Source: JBPOHE01 sp052035915
GTDB taxonomy: Bacteria > Pseudomonadota > Gammaproteobacteria > Chromatiales > Chromatiaceae
Assembly: GCA_052035915.1 (NCBI GenBank)
Contig: JBPOHE010000109.1
Coordinates: 1-40,089 of the forward strand
DNA length: 40,089 nt
Direction of reading: 5' to 3'
In this document: in pieces, positions 14,889 to 23,596 of the stretch
Layout: each line of letters begins with the position of its first letter
Numbering within the stretch: the stretch's first letter is position 1
Translations under genes and position numbers: made by a program
The notes under the pieces: generated by a model
Databases searched by the model: none
Seen by the model: only the letters and a program-made list of their open reading frames with translations
Told to the model about the DNA's origin: nothing

Positions 14889-14996
14889 TCCCTTGCTGAA
14901 TACATTTTTGGCTTAGGGGCGTCAGGCTCGGCTGTCAGTTCCGCAGCCGCCGATGAGCGAGAAACCCGGGAGGAATTGGCCTGATCGCGTAGTTGG

Positions 14997-15118
14997 TTCC
15001 GGGCCTTGGCTGAAAATGCCCGGCAGTTGTTCTTTTCTAGAGAATAATAAGGCAATATAAAGCTAAATTGTTCTCTTTATGAGAATAAATAACCGGGGAA
15101 TACAGCCTATGCCCGGGG
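14997..15118 (+). repeat. Double-palindrome intergenic repeat, copy B
   Basis: The outer arms CCGGGCC (14999-15005) and GCCCGG (15111-15116) match the family. The inner hairpins are more decayed: TTGTTCTTTTCTAGAGAATAA near 15028-15048 and TTCTC-TTTAT-GAGAA near 15071-15085. The spacer GGCAATATAAAG corresponds to GGCAATAAAAAG in copy A. The orientation is the same as copy A. It begins 109 bp after the rep stop codon. Confidence 0.8.
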
Positions 15119-15429
15119 ACCTCGACAGGCGGATCGGCCAGCGTTTTAACCACCAATTAGTAAAAACCTAATAGGCATTACTTGGTATTCCTGGGCTAGG
15201 TTTCGGCGCTAAGCGCCTCAACAGCAGCCTTGTATTGTGTTTCCGTGGAGGTTGTTCATCGCGGGACGACTTTCCGGGAAAGACCGGACGCCGTTTGCGC
15301 CCTTTGGCTTCAAAGCCCGCGCCCTAGATGAAGCGCCGGTCTTCCCAGTCCTCAACGCAAGAAATCGCACAGTATCTTTGGGCCCGACTTGGTCGGCAGC
15401 CGCCTTCACAAGGTGGATTGAGCGAGGAA

Positions 15430-15491
15430 TATTTTTATCTGAGTTCTCGAAAAGAGAACGAAAAACGCCCATTTCTGGTCAATGCCCGGAG
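15430..15491 (-). repeat. Double-palindrome intergenic repeat, half copy C
   Basis: Read on the minus strand, this matches the first half of the family: CCGGGCATTGACCAGAAAT, then a hairpin GTTCTC/GAGAAC (15443-15448 with 15454-15459). The identity to copy A is closest over TTTCTGGTCAATGCCCGGAG. The second palindrome and the other outer arm are missing or too decayed to recognise. It may be a truncated copy or a functional single-hairpin version. Confidence 0.65.
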
Positions 15492-15605
15492 CCGCCGAGT
15501 GCGAATAACCCTCCCTTTCAAGCCTTTCTCGTCGCGGCGGATGAGGGGAGGGCGTCCAGGCCCGACCACTCGGAAGCCCAAAGCGTATTCGGAACGGGTA
15601 TCAGC

Positions 15606-15905
15606 TCACTTCTGCACCAGGGGAGGCAGCGGCAGCGTGTTGGGATCGGAGCGGAATTCCCGCGGCTCGGACGAGATCCCCGCCGGTGGCGCTTCATCCG
15701 TGAGATGCCAGATTCCCTGTCCATCCTTCCATTTGTAAATCATGAGCTTTTGCGGAGCCAGAGAGGCAACATTGGGACCAGGGGCGGCTCCGGGATTGAC
15801 CGTCTTGGGTTTGAACAACCAATAGCCGATCCCGAGGGCGGCGGCGACGGCCACGGCGATTCCCCCCAGGAGGGCCTTATTCAGGGGTTTTTTCTCTGCA
15901 AACAT
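15606..15905 (-). CDS. DUF4124-domain small membrane-anchored protein
   Basis: A 99-residue protein with one N-terminal transmembrane helix (about 11-30, ALLGGIAVAVAAALGIGYW) and a short DUF4124-like domain in the C-terminal half. YKWKDGQGIWHLTDEAPPAG (about 57-76) is the family hallmark, a Y-(K/R)-W-x-D-x-x-G-x-x-x-(Y/H)-(T/S)-D pattern. The domain is common in gammaproteobacterial periplasmic proteins and has no firm function. The anchor suggests an inner-membrane protein facing the periplasm. It lies 70 bp downstream of der on the same strand and may be cotranscribed. Confidence 0.75.
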   Translation of the reverse strand: MFAEKKPLNKALLGGIAVAVAAALGIGYWLFKPKTVNPGAAPGPNVASLAPQKLMIYKWKDGQGIWHLTDEAPPAGISSEPREFRSDPNTLPLPPLVQK

Positions 15906-15975
15906 AGGATCAACTCACGTCAGTGGTCTTGAAGGGGATTGGCGCCATCCGGGCCTGACAAGAAGACGGCGGCCA

Positions 15976-17373
15976 TCAATGATGCTCCCGCTTGACGAAG
16001 CTCATCAGGCGTCGACGCTTGCGCACCTGGCGCGGGGTCAATTCGTTGGTACGGCCTTCAAAGGGGTTCTCGCCGCTACGCAGCTCGATACGTATGGGGG
16101 TTCCTTCCAGGTGGAAAGCCTCGCGAAATCTGTTGGTCAAAAAGCGCCGGTAGGCTTCCGGCAAGGACTCGGTCTGATTGCCGTGGATGACGATGATGGG
16201 TGGGTTCTGCCCCCCTTGGTGGGCATAACGCAATTTGATCCGGTGCCCATTGACCACCGGTGGCTGGTGCTCCGCGACCGCGGCCGCCAGCACCCTGGTC
16301 AATTCCGGGGTGGGTAGCTTACGAAAGGCGTTGGCATGGACCTGGGCAATGGTGCCGAACAGATTTCCCACGCCGCTGCCGTGGAGGGCGGAGATAAAGT
16401 GTCGCTGGGCGAAGTCCAGAAAGGAGAGCTTGCGGTCCAGGTCGTCTCTTACTTGTTGACGCTGCTCGGGGGTCAGACCATCCCATTTGTTGATGACCAA
16501 TATCAGCCCGCGGCCACTCTCAAGCACATGTCCCACCAAGGTGGCATCCTGTTCGCTGATACCTTGCCGGGCATCGACCAGGAGCAGCACGATCTGGGCC
16601 CGCTCTATAGCTTGCAGGGTCTTGATGATGCTGAATTTTTCCACCACGTCCGTGATCCGGGATCGGCGCCGCACACCGGCTGTGTCGATGAGGGTGTAAG
16701 ACTGCCCATCACGCTGGAAAGGGATAAAGATACTGTCCCGGGTGGTTCCCGGCTCATCGAAGGTCAGCACCCGCTCCTCGCCCAACATCCGGTTGACCAG
16801 GGTCGATTTGCCGACATTGGGGCGACCGACAATGGCCACCGCCACGCCCTCGGGTCCCTTCGGGGAGTCGACCGTCTCGTTCTCTGGCCAGGCCGCCAGT
16901 ACCTGGTCCATGAGCTGGGTCACACCGCGTCCATGGACGGCGGCGATGGCGACGGGTTCGCCGAGACCCAAGGCGTGGAATTCGGCCTCCGCCAGTTCGG
17001 GCGCCAGTCCATCGCTCTTGTTGACCACCAGGGTGCAAGGCTTGGCCAGGCGGCGCAGGCGTTCGGCCACCTCGATGTCCCCCGGAGTCAGTCCTTCCCG
17101 GGCATCCACCATGAACAGAACATGATCCGCCTCTTCGATGGCGAGCCACACCTGTTTCGCCAGCAGGCCGTCGAGCCCGCTTTCCTCGCCCGTCAACCCT
17201 CCGGTATCCACGGCCACATAGGGGCGTGGCCCGATGCGGCCGATCCCGTATTGTCGATCCCTGGTCAATCCGGGCCGATTGGCGACCAGGGCGTCACGGG
17301 TGCGGGTGAGGCGGTTGAAGAGGGTCGATTTCCCGACATTCGGCCGCCCGACCAGGGCAATGACTGGCAACAT
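15976..17373 (-). CDS. der: Ribosome assembly GTPase Der (EngA)
   Basis: A 465-residue tandem-G-domain GTPase acting in 50S ribosomal subunit maturation. The first G domain has GRPNVGKS near the N-terminus, DTGG and NKSDG. The second has GRPNVGKS again, DTAGVRRRSRI and NKWDG. A KH-like C-terminal domain follows (IKLRYAHQGGQNPPIIVIHGN) with a basic tail (RQVRKRRRL). ATG 17373 gives the standard MLPVIALVGRPNVG start; a TTG eight codons earlier would overlap bamB. It is 20 bp downstream of bamB and belongs to the hisS-yfgM-bamB-der run. Confidence 0.95.
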   Translation of the reverse strand: MLPVIALVGRPNVGKSTLFNRLTRTRDALVANRPGLTRDRQYGIGRIGPRPYVAVDTGGLTGEESGLDGLLAKQVWLAIEEADHVLFMVDAREGLTPGDIEVAERLRRLAKPCTLVVNKSDGLAPELAEAEFHALGLGEPVAIAAVHGRGVTQLMDQVLAAWPENETVDSPKGPEGVAVAIVGRPNVGKSTLVNRMLGEERVLTFDEPGTTRDSIFIPFQRDGQSYTLIDTAGVRRRSRITDVVEKFSIIKTLQAIERAQIVLLLVDARQGISEQDATLVGHVLESGRGLILVINKWDGLTPEQRQQVRDDLDRKLSFLDFAQRHFISALHGSGVGNLFGTIAQVHANAFRKLPTPELTRVLAAAVAEHQPPVVNGHRIKLRYAHQGGQNPPIIVIHGNQTESLPEAYRRFLTNRFREAFHLEGTPIRIELRSGENPFEGRTNELTPRQVRKRRRLMSFVKREHH

Positions 17374-17393
17374 GGCCTCGGCATCGATATGGT

Positions 17394-18578
17394 TCAATGG
17401 ATCGGGCCGGTGACTTGCATGGCGGCGAAGTCACCGCTCTCGCCGAGGGCGTACAGGGTATCCCCGTCTACCCGCAACCTGGCGCTGATAGGATCGCTGC
17501 CGACCCTGGATCGAGCCAGGAAGTGCCCATCTTCCACGGACATCCAATGTAGGTAGCCTTCATAATCCCCGACCACGAGGTAATCGCCGAGTACCGCCGG
17601 CCCACTGAGGCGGCGCCCGGGCATTTTGTCCTGTTTCCAGAGGGTGGCGCCATTTCTGGGATCGAGCGCCCAGACCACATCGGCGCTGTCGGTGACGAAG
17701 AGATGACGCCAGTCGGCGCTCATGCTGGAAAAGGCCGAAAGCTTGCGTCGCCAGAAGACGATGCCGGTATCTTCCGCCACCGTCGCCACCTCGTTCTGAT
17801 AGGTGCCGATAAAGACCACACCACCCATCACCAGGGGATCCGTATCGATATCTACCATGCGTTCCAGTTCCGAGCGACCGGAAGGCGGGGTAATCACGGC
17901 CTCCCAGAGCACAGTCCCGGTCCCCAGTCCGAGTGCCACCAAACGCCCGGAATCGAAACCGCAGACGACCGAGGAGCCACTGATACTGGGGGTGCTGGTC
18001 CCACGCAGGGTCAGGGGTGGCGCGCTCCGCTCGTAGAGCCAGAGTCGCTGCCCGGTGTTGGCGTCGAGTCCGGTCACCTTGCCGTCGATGGACTGCACTA
18101 CCACCACGGCCTCGGCGGCCTGAGGCACCGAAAGCACTTCGCTGGGCACCCGACTACGCCATTTCAGCGTTCCACTTTCTTGATCCAGGGCCACGACCTC
18201 GGCATCGCTGGTACCCAGGAGAACCAGACCTTCACCTACACCAGGTCCGGCGGATACCGCAAGGTTCTGTTCCACCTTCCACAAGGAGGTGCCGTTTCGG
18301 GCATCGAAGGCCCCGATCTTGCCATGGCGATCGGCGACGAAGATTCGCCCGTTGGCTATGGCGGGAACCAGCTTCACCCCCTGCCCGGCCGTGCCTTTGC
18401 CCAGGCTGGAGGTCCAGAGGGTGCGGATCCCGATCTCGGGCTTCAATTCGACCAGTTCCGCCGGCGGCGGCTCGCTGTCCCCGAACCAGTTGCCCGGCCA
18501 CATCCAACTCAGACTGCTACAGGCCGACAACAGGAGGCTGGCCATGACAAGCGATAGAGATCTCGGCAGGCTGTTCAT
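17394..18578 (-). CDS. bamB: Outer membrane assembly lipoprotein BamB
   Basis: A 394-residue BAM-complex lipoprotein that helps fold outer membrane beta-barrels. The signal peptide ends in LLSAC with Cys20 as the lipidated residue. The body is an eight-bladed PQQ-like propeller with repeats of the type (I/V)-x-x-L-D-x-x-x-G-x-x-x-W, for example IGAFDARNGTSLWKVE, VVALDQESGTLKWR, VTGLDANTGQRLWLYE and VWALDPRNGATLWKQD. The start overlaps the yfgM stop (ATGA at 18578-18575), indicating translational coupling. Length and neighbours are typical. Confidence 0.94.
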   Translation of the reverse strand: MNSLPRSLSLVMASLLLSACSSLSWMWPGNWFGDSEPPPAELVELKPEIGIRTLWTSSLGKGTAGQGVKLVPAIANGRIFVADRHGKIGAFDARNGTSLWKVEQNLAVSAGPGVGEGLVLLGTSDAEVVALDQESGTLKWRSRVPSEVLSVPQAAEAVVVVQSIDGKVTGLDANTGQRLWLYERSAPPLTLRGTSTPSISGSSVVCGFDSGRLVALGLGTGTVLWEAVITPPSGRSELERMVDIDTDPLVMGGVVFIGTYQNEVATVAEDTGIVFWRRKLSAFSSMSADWRHLFVTDSADVVWALDPRNGATLWKQDKMPGRRLSGPAVLGDYLVVGDYEGYLHWMSVEDGHFLARSRVGSDPISARLRVDGDTLYALGESGDFAAMQVTGPIH

Positions 18579-19231
18579 TTTCCACCTGAGGCTTGGGAAG
18601 CTTGGGTCACGGGAGCGATGTCATCCAACTTCATCTGGATAAAGGCGGCGGTGGCCGGTTTGGCCGTCAGCGCCTTGGTAAAGGCGGTTCGGGCTTGTTC
18701 AAGGTCTTTCCGTGCCAGGGCGATATCGCCTTCGAGTTCGGCATACTCCCCCGTAAAGGTTCCGGCATCGACCTGGCGGATCAGTTCGGCCGCCCCGGCG
18801 GTATCGCCAAGGCTGAGCAGGATACGTCCGAGCCGTAAGCGCGCAATGTGTTGCAGCCCGGGGTCCCGGCTCTTATCAAGCGCCCATTGCAACTCGCTCT
18901 GGGCCCCCTTGAGGTTTCCCTGGTCGACATGGGCGCGGGCCTGGGCCAGGGCGGCGAAGACGGCATAGGGGCTGGAGCTGAACTCGTTTTTCAGGGTCTG
19001 TGTCTGTCGGCCCACCAGTTCCTGGTTGCCGGTATTCAGCGCCTGGAGTAGCTGCTCGAAATGAATCGAGGCCTGTTCGCCCAGATTGGTCTGGTAGGCG
19101 ACCCAGTATCTCCAACCGAACACGATGGCCAGGCCGAGCGCCACCCCGCCGAAGATGGAGCGCCAATTCTCCGCCCACCATTTTTTGATCGATTCAACTT
19201 GCTCTTCTTCGGACGCGTATACTTCCACCAC
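18575..19231 (-). CDS. yfgM: YfgM-like membrane-anchored TPR protein (ancillary SecYEG chaperone)
   Basis: A 218-residue protein with a short cytosolic N-terminus, one transmembrane helix (about 26-45, IFGGVALGLAIVFGWRYWV) and a periplasmic TPR-like domain. The family signature E-E-E-Q-V-E-(S/A)-I-K-K-W-W-x-E-N-W at the start is clear. In E. coli YfgM contacts SecYEG and periplasmic chaperones. The start codon is GTG, with a second GTG directly after it (19231 or 19228). It sits 24 bp after hisS and overlaps bamB by four bases. Confidence 0.9.
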   Translation of the reverse strand: MVEVYASEEEQVESIKKWWAENWRSIFGGVALGLAIVFGWRYWVAYQTNLGEQASIHFEQLLQALNTGNQELVGRQTQTLKNEFSSSPYAVFAALAQARAHVDQGNLKGAQSELQWALDKSRDPGLQHIARLRLGRILLSLGDTAGAAELIRQVDAGTFTGEYAELEGDIALARKDLEQARTAFTKALTAKPATAAFIQMKLDDIAPVTQASQASGGK

Positions 19232-19255
19232 AGACCCCTTTCATAGACCCGTTTT

Positions 19256-20599
19256 CTAGAATTCGACCAACTTTTGAGCCCCAACCCCGGTGTTGGGGGC
19301 CGCATCATGGCGTACCGATCCATCCGACATCGCCATCACCCCAGGCAGCCAGTCCAAGAGGGCTTTTTCAGTCAATAGAAATTGCTCCCCGGCCTCCCGC
19401 AACGGCTTGATGCCTATCAGTCCTTCCGCCGCCTCGCGTTCCCCCAACACCAGGGCATAGGAGGCGCCGCTACGATCGGCTTTCTTGAACTGGCTTTTCA
19501 TACTGCCGCCACCACAATGGGTCAACAGTCGTAACCCGCCCACAGCCTCCCGTAGCCGCTCGGCCAAGGCCAAGGCCCGAGGAATCAGTTCTTTCCCAGC
19601 CACCACCAGATAGGCATGGGGCAAAACGGCGGCTGGGACCTGGGAGGAAAGTTCCAATAATCCGATCAGGCGTTCGATCCCCATCGCAAAGCCGATCGCC
19701 GGCATGGCTTGGCCGCCGAGCTGGGCCACCAAGCCATCATAGCGGCCACCGGCACAGATCGTACCCTGTGCCCCCAGGTCCTGACTCACCCATTCGAACA
19801 CGGTCAGATTGTAATAGTCCAACCCTCGAACCAAGCGGGGATTGATGATGTAGTCGACACCTCCGGTCTCCAGCCCCGAACAGAGCGTCTGAAAATGTTC
19901 CCGCGAGGCCTCGCCGAGACATTGGCCCAGCTCAGGGGCTTCTTCGATCACGGCCTGCATCCTGGGATCTTTACTGTCCAGCACCCGTAACGGATTGGTA
20001 CCCAGGCGTCGACGACTGTCGTCGTCCAGTTCATCCCAGCGCCGCTCCAGGTAGGAGACCAGTTGTTCCCGATACCGTAAACGTTCTTCCGGCATTCCCA
20101 GGCTGTTGAGTTGCAGGCTCACGCCCTTCAGGCCCAGTCGCCGCCAGAGACGTTGGAGCATGAGGAGCATCTCGATATCCACGTCCGGCCCTGGCATCCC
20201 GAAGGACTCGACGCCGATTTGGTGAAACTGGCGGTAACGACCTTTTTGTGGGCGTTCATGGCGAAACATGGGTCCCTGGTACCACAATCTCTGGGTCTGC
20301 CCCGGCAGCAGGCCATGTTCGATGCAGGCGCGCACGCAGCCGGCCGTGCCTTCGGGCCGTAGACTGAGGCTGTCACCATTGCGATCGAGAAAACTGTACA
20401 TCTCCTTCTCGACGATGTCCGTCACCTCGCCGATAGAGCGGGCGAACAATTCGGTCAGTTCCACCACCGGCATGCGGATCTGCTGGTAGCCGTAGCTTTC
20501 CAGCAAGCGACGGGTCTGGTCCTCCAGCCACTGCCAAAGCCGACAGGGTTCCGGCAGTATGTCGTGCATACCGCGAATGGATTGAATCTTGACTGCCAT
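19256..20599 (-). CDS. hisS: Histidine-tRNA ligase
   Basis: A 447-residue class II aminoacyl-tRNA synthetase that charges tRNA-His. It begins IQSIRGMHDILPEP. Motif 2 appears as FRHERPQKGRYRQFHQIGVE, the histidine-specific segment as LVRGLDYYNLTVFEW and motif 3 as IGFAMGIERLIGLL. The C-terminal anticodon-binding domain follows. The length is slightly above that of the E. coli enzyme (424), with the extra residues at the C-terminus. In many gammaproteobacteria ispG separates rodZ from hisS; here only 113 bp of non-coding DNA does. Confidence 0.96.
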   Translation of the reverse strand: MAVKIQSIRGMHDILPEPCRLWQWLEDQTRRLLESYGYQQIRMPVVELTELFARSIGEVTDIVEKEMYSFLDRNGDSLSLRPEGTAGCVRACIEHGLLPGQTQRLWYQGPMFRHERPQKGRYRQFHQIGVESFGMPGPDVDIEMLLMLQRLWRRLGLKGVSLQLNSLGMPEERLRYREQLVSYLERRWDELDDDSRRRLGTNPLRVLDSKDPRMQAVIEEAPELGQCLGEASREHFQTLCSGLETGGVDYIINPRLVRGLDYYNLTVFEWVSQDLGAQGTICAGGRYDGLVAQLGGQAMPAIGFAMGIERLIGLLELSSQVPAAVLPHAYLVVAGKELIPRALALAERLREAVGGLRLLTHCGGGSMKSQFKKADRSGASYALVLGEREAAEGLIGIKPLREAGEQFLLTEKALLDWLPGVMAMSDGSVRHDAAPNTGVGAQKLVEF

Positions 20600-20712
20600 G
20601 AAGGGGCGATCCTTCCTGTTTTGGGCCCGGGCGACCTATGTTCTTTGGTTCTTTGCGTTCTCGCCAAGCCGATCTCGGGTCCAAGGGCTTGGTAAAAGAA
20701 GCTTGATAGGGA

Positions 20713-21702
20713 TTAACCGCCCGCTACGGTTTTGGGATCGAACGAAAAGCGGGCCACGGCGCCTTTCCCATGGCGTGTCAGGTCATAGGGTTTGCCGTTC
20801 ACCGTGAGCTGTACCGCCCGGCTATTACCAAGCACGATCCAGTACGGAGCTTTGCCTTCAAGCTGGATGCGCTCGCCCTTGGCTTTCTGGCCGGAGACGA
20901 GCTTTTTCCCGTCGGCATCCTTGATCTCTAGCCAACTGGAAGCGATGAATTCCAGCCAAACGGCGGGCGCGGCCTCGGCTGCGGCGACCAGGGTTTGGGA
21001 TTCCGCGGTGGCAACACTATCCGTGGTGGTTCCGACACCCGGTGTGGTGAGACCTTCTCCACCAGGGGAAGCCGTTGATCCGCGTGCGGGTACGGTGTTC
21101 GGCGCGATGGCGGCATTGGTCTGCATCGAAGATCCAACAGGCTCAGCCGCCACCCCTGGATTGGAACCGGTGACCGGGGACTGAGGAGGGGAAGCGGCCT
21201 CGGAGGATTTCACCGTGGTCGTGGATTCTCCCTGGCCGGAGATGTTATTCGTGGCGAGGGAGGCCATCTCGGTCAGGGTGAAAGGGCTCTTGGATCTGGC
21301 CCAGAGGGCGACCAGGGTGATCAGGCCAAGGACGACCAGCAAGGTGATCAAGCGCACAGCGGTATGACTGCTCCCGATGGACTCTCGCATCGTCACCATG
21401 CCGATAGCCGGTAGGCCACCATCGGGGGGCAGACGCTCCTGATAGCATTCCAGAATAGGGCGTTCATCCACACCCAGGTAACGGGCATAGCTGCGCAGAT
21501 AGCCGCGGACGAATACGGGTTCGGGGAGGCGATCGAAGGCGTCGGCCTCCAGGGATTGCAGTATGGGCACTCGCAGGTGCAATTCCGCCGCCACTTTGGA
21601 CAATTCAAGATTCTTCGACTGCCTGATACGTCTGAGCCGTTGACCGGGTCCGTCCCGGGTGTCTGAAACCGTGGTCATCTGTTCCAAAGCCGCTACATTC
21701 AT
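20713..21702 (-). CDS. rodZ: RodZ-like cell-shape protein (HTH + membrane helix + DUF4115)
   Basis: A 329-residue bitopic membrane protein that links MreB to the wall synthesis complex. The N-terminal HTH domain covers about 19-90 (GQRLRRIRQSKNLELSKVAAELHL, VFVRGYLRSYARYLGV). One transmembrane helix lies around 118-134 (LITLLVVLGLITLVALW). A Ser/Thr/Gly/Pro-rich periplasmic linker follows (about 150-240), and the C-terminal DUF4115 beta domain runs from VWLEFIASSWLEIKDADGKKL onward. The start ATG overlaps the pilW stop (TAATG at 21704-21700); a start eight codons later is also possible. Confidence 0.9.
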   Translation of the reverse strand: MNVAALEQMTTVSDTRDGPGQRLRRIRQSKNLELSKVAAELHLRVPILQSLEADAFDRLPEPVFVRGYLRSYARYLGVDERPILECYQERLPPDGGLPAIGMVTMRESIGSSHTAVRLITLLVVLGLITLVALWARSKSPFTLTEMASLATNNISGQGESTTTVKSSEAASPPQSPVTGSNPGVAAEPVGSSMQTNAAIAPNTVPARGSTASPGGEGLTTPGVGTTTDSVATAESQTLVAAAEAAPAVWLEFIASSWLEIKDADGKKLVSGQKAKGERIQLEGKAPYWIVLGNSRAVQLTVNGKPYDLTRHGKGAVARFSFDPKTVAGG

Positions 21703-22496
21703 TACCGCCTCGATTCATTCAAATACTGGATTTCCCGGGCATCGGGAAACTTTTGCCGCAACAGTCCTTCGTACTCCGCTTCCAACGCCCTGTTGCCAAG
21801 TTCCCGTGCGATCCGGATACCGAGCCACAGCATGTCCGGCGAGGGATCCGCCACCTCCAGAAAACGCTGCAAGTAGGCTCGAGCCGACAAGGCGTTGCCT
21901 GTCTCGAAGCTCACAATCGCCATTTGGGACAGGGCGAGAGGGAATTTGTTGTCGGACTGCAGGGCCTGTCGCAGATAGCCTTCGGCCCGGGAAAGCTCTC
22001 CCGCCCGACGGGCACAAACCCCGGCATTGGCCAGTGCCACATGGGGGGTCGGATACAGGGGATTGCTCACCGCCGCCTCGAATTCTTTCAAGGCCTGAGC
22101 ATAATTTTTTTGCTTACACAAAAATGATCCATAGGCATTGTGTATAAAGGGATCCTTGGGTTCCAGGCCGATCGCCTCGGCATAATGGTTCTCCGCCAGA
22201 CCGGTTTCACCCAGGCGTTCGTAGATCAAGGCGATAACCATGTGGGCACGGGCGTTCCTGGGGTCCAGTTCCAGTCCCTGCCGGACCTTGCGCAGGGCCG
22301 TATCCGTCTGGCCTTCCTGCAAATAACCGGTCGCCAACTGCACATAGATATCCGCCGGACTTTCGCCCCGATTCCGGCCAAGGTTGCCGGTATCGTCATC
22401 ATCACGAACCGAGCTGACCTGACAACCCGAGAGGATCAGCAGTGACAGGCCCAATAGGGTGGAAAGGAATCCACTGACGGGGAATCGATGCGTCAT
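21702..22496 (-). CDS. pilW: Type IV pilus biogenesis lipoprotein PilW/PilF
   Basis: A 264-residue TPR lipoprotein that serves as pilotin for the PilQ secretin. The lipobox LILSGC places the lipidated residue at Cys25. Six TPR units follow (ADIYVQLATGYLQEGQTDTAL, ARAHMVIALIYERLGETGLAE, PFIHNAYGSFLCKQKNYAQAL and others), matching the all-TPR fold of PilF. The gene overlaps rlmN by ATGA at its start and rodZ at its end, so the three genes are translationally linked. Its presence suggests type IV pili encoded elsewhere. Confidence 0.92.
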   Translation of the reverse strand: MTHRFPVSGFLSTLLGLSLLILSGCQVSSVRDDDDTGNLGRNRGESPADIYVQLATGYLQEGQTDTALRKVRQGLELDPRNARAHMVIALIYERLGETGLAENHYAEAIGLEPKDPFIHNAYGSFLCKQKNYAQALKEFEAAVSNPLYPTPHVALANAGVCARRAGELSRAEGYLRQALQSDNKFPLALSQMAIVSFETGNALSARAYLQRFLEVADPSPDMLWLGIRIARELGNRALEAEYEGLLRQKFPDAREIQYLNESRR

Positions 22497-23596
22497 CTTG
22501 GCGCGGAGACAGCCTGGACCGAAAACCGGCGTCGATCCATGACCCGCCCGACCAATTGGCCGCAGGCGGCGGAGATATCCTCTCCCCGGGTTTTGCGCGT
22601 CATGGCGAAGATTCCTGAGCGCATCAGTGTGAGTCGGAAGTCCTCTATACGTTCAGGGGACGAACAATTGAACCCGGAATCGGGAAACGGGTTGAAGGGG
22701 ATGAGATTGACCTTGGCCGGAATGCCCTGGAGCCGCCGGATCAGCTCTTTGGCTTGCTGGGGGCTGTCATTGACGCCGTCCAACATGACGTACTCGAAAG
22801 TCACCTTGCGTCGTCCATCCCCTTGGATGTAGTCCCGGCAAGCCGGCAACAGTTCTTCGAGCGGGTATTTGCGATTGATGGGAACCAGGCGATCGCGGAG
22901 CTGATTGTCGGGGGCATGCAGGGATACGGCAAGATTCACGTCACAGACCTCCCGCAGACGGCGAATGGCGGGCACTATACCCGAGGTGCTGAGGGTCACC
23001 CGATACTTCGACAGCATATAGGCCAAATCGTCCTGCATGATGCTCATGGCGCTGACAACGGCGTCGAAATTCGCCAGAGGCTCGCCCATACCCATGAGCA
23101 CGATATTGGTCAGCGGACGATCGCCAAGCCAACGGGTGGCGATCCAGACCTGGCCGATGATCTCCGCCACCGAGAGGTTGCGGTTGAATCCCTGCCTGGC
23201 GGTGGAGCAAAAACGGCAGTCCAGGGCGCATCCCACCTGGGAGGAGATGCAGAGGGTGCTGCGGTCCCCATCCGGGATGAACACAGTCTCGACCCGGTTG
23301 TTACAGTCGAGCTCAAGAATCCACTTGGTGGTGCCGTCCGCCGAGGGCTGTTCAAAAACGATTTGGGGCACGCGTATCTCGGCGATTTCTTCCAAACGGG
23401 CGCGCAGGGCCTTGCCGATATCGGTCATGGCTTGGAAATCCCTGACGCCGTGTTTATGGATCCATTTGAATACGTTACGGGCATGGAAGGCCTTGGCCCC
23501 AAGCCCGACGAATAAGGTCTCCATGGCGACACGATCCAGCCCGAGGAGGTTGATCCTCGGCTGTCCGGCAGGAACCATAACCATTGCTTCGCTCAC
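22493..23596 (-). CDS. rlmN: Dual-specificity RNA methyltransferase RlmN (23S rRNA A2503 / tRNA A37)
   Basis: A 367-residue radical-SAM enzyme that makes 2-methyladenosine in 23S rRNA and in some tRNAs. The Cx3Cx2C cluster motif appears in GCALDCRFCSTARQG. The N-terminal accessory domain has RNVFKWIHKHGV. The C-terminal acceptor cysteine is in the conserved GEDISAACGQL near residue 347. The start is taken as GTG 23596; ATG codons at 23584 and 23578 are alternatives. Two copies of GACTCAGTCCGA lie immediately upstream. It is the first gene of the rlmN-pilW-rodZ run. Confidence 0.94.
   Translation of the reverse strand: MSEAMVMVPAGQPRINLLGLDRVAMETLFVGLGAKAFHARNVFKWIHKHGVRDFQAMTDIGKALRARLEEIAEIRVPQIVFEQPSADGTTKWILELDCNNRVETVFIPDGDRSTLCISSQVGCALDCRFCSTARQGFNRNLSVAEIIGQVWIATRWLGDRPLTNIVLMGMGEPLANFDAVVSAMSIMQDDLAYMLSKYRVTLSTSGIVPAIRRLREVCDVNLAVSLHAPDNQLRDRLVPINRKYPLEELLPACRDYIQGDGRRKVTFEYVMLDGVNDSPQQAKELIRRLQGIPAKVNLIPFNPFPDSGFNCSSPERIEDFRLTLMRSGIFAMTRKTRGEDISAACGQLVGRVMDRRRFSVQAVSAPR

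Larger units (their letters stand above)
14889..15605. other. 717-bp non-coding gap between convergent genes with 1.5 repeat copies
   Basis: No gene with family character is visible on either strand. The gap separates the 3' ends of rep and the DUF4124 gene. It holds the double-palindrome repeat copy B (14997-15118), the half copy C in the other orientation (15430-15491), a small ATTAG...CTAAT inverted repeat near 15155-15172 and a GGCGC-TAA-GCGCC hairpin near 15207-15219. The rest (about 15220-15430) shows no recognisable signal. Confidence 0.65.

Noticed and set aside
15218..15472. 84-residue minus-strand frame in the rep-DUF4124 gap
   Set aside because: It starts inside half repeat C, and has no good ribosome binding site and no family character.
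16336..17556. 406-residue open frame antisense to der and the end of bamB
   Set aside because: It is opposite conserved G-domain coding sequence and has no recognisable motif or ribosome binding site.
20620..20680. GCCCGGGC followed by TTCTTTGGTTCTTTGCGTTCTC upstream of hisS
   Set aside because: It has fragments reminiscent of the double-palindrome repeat, but no pairing arms and no alignable spacer; at best a fully decayed copy.
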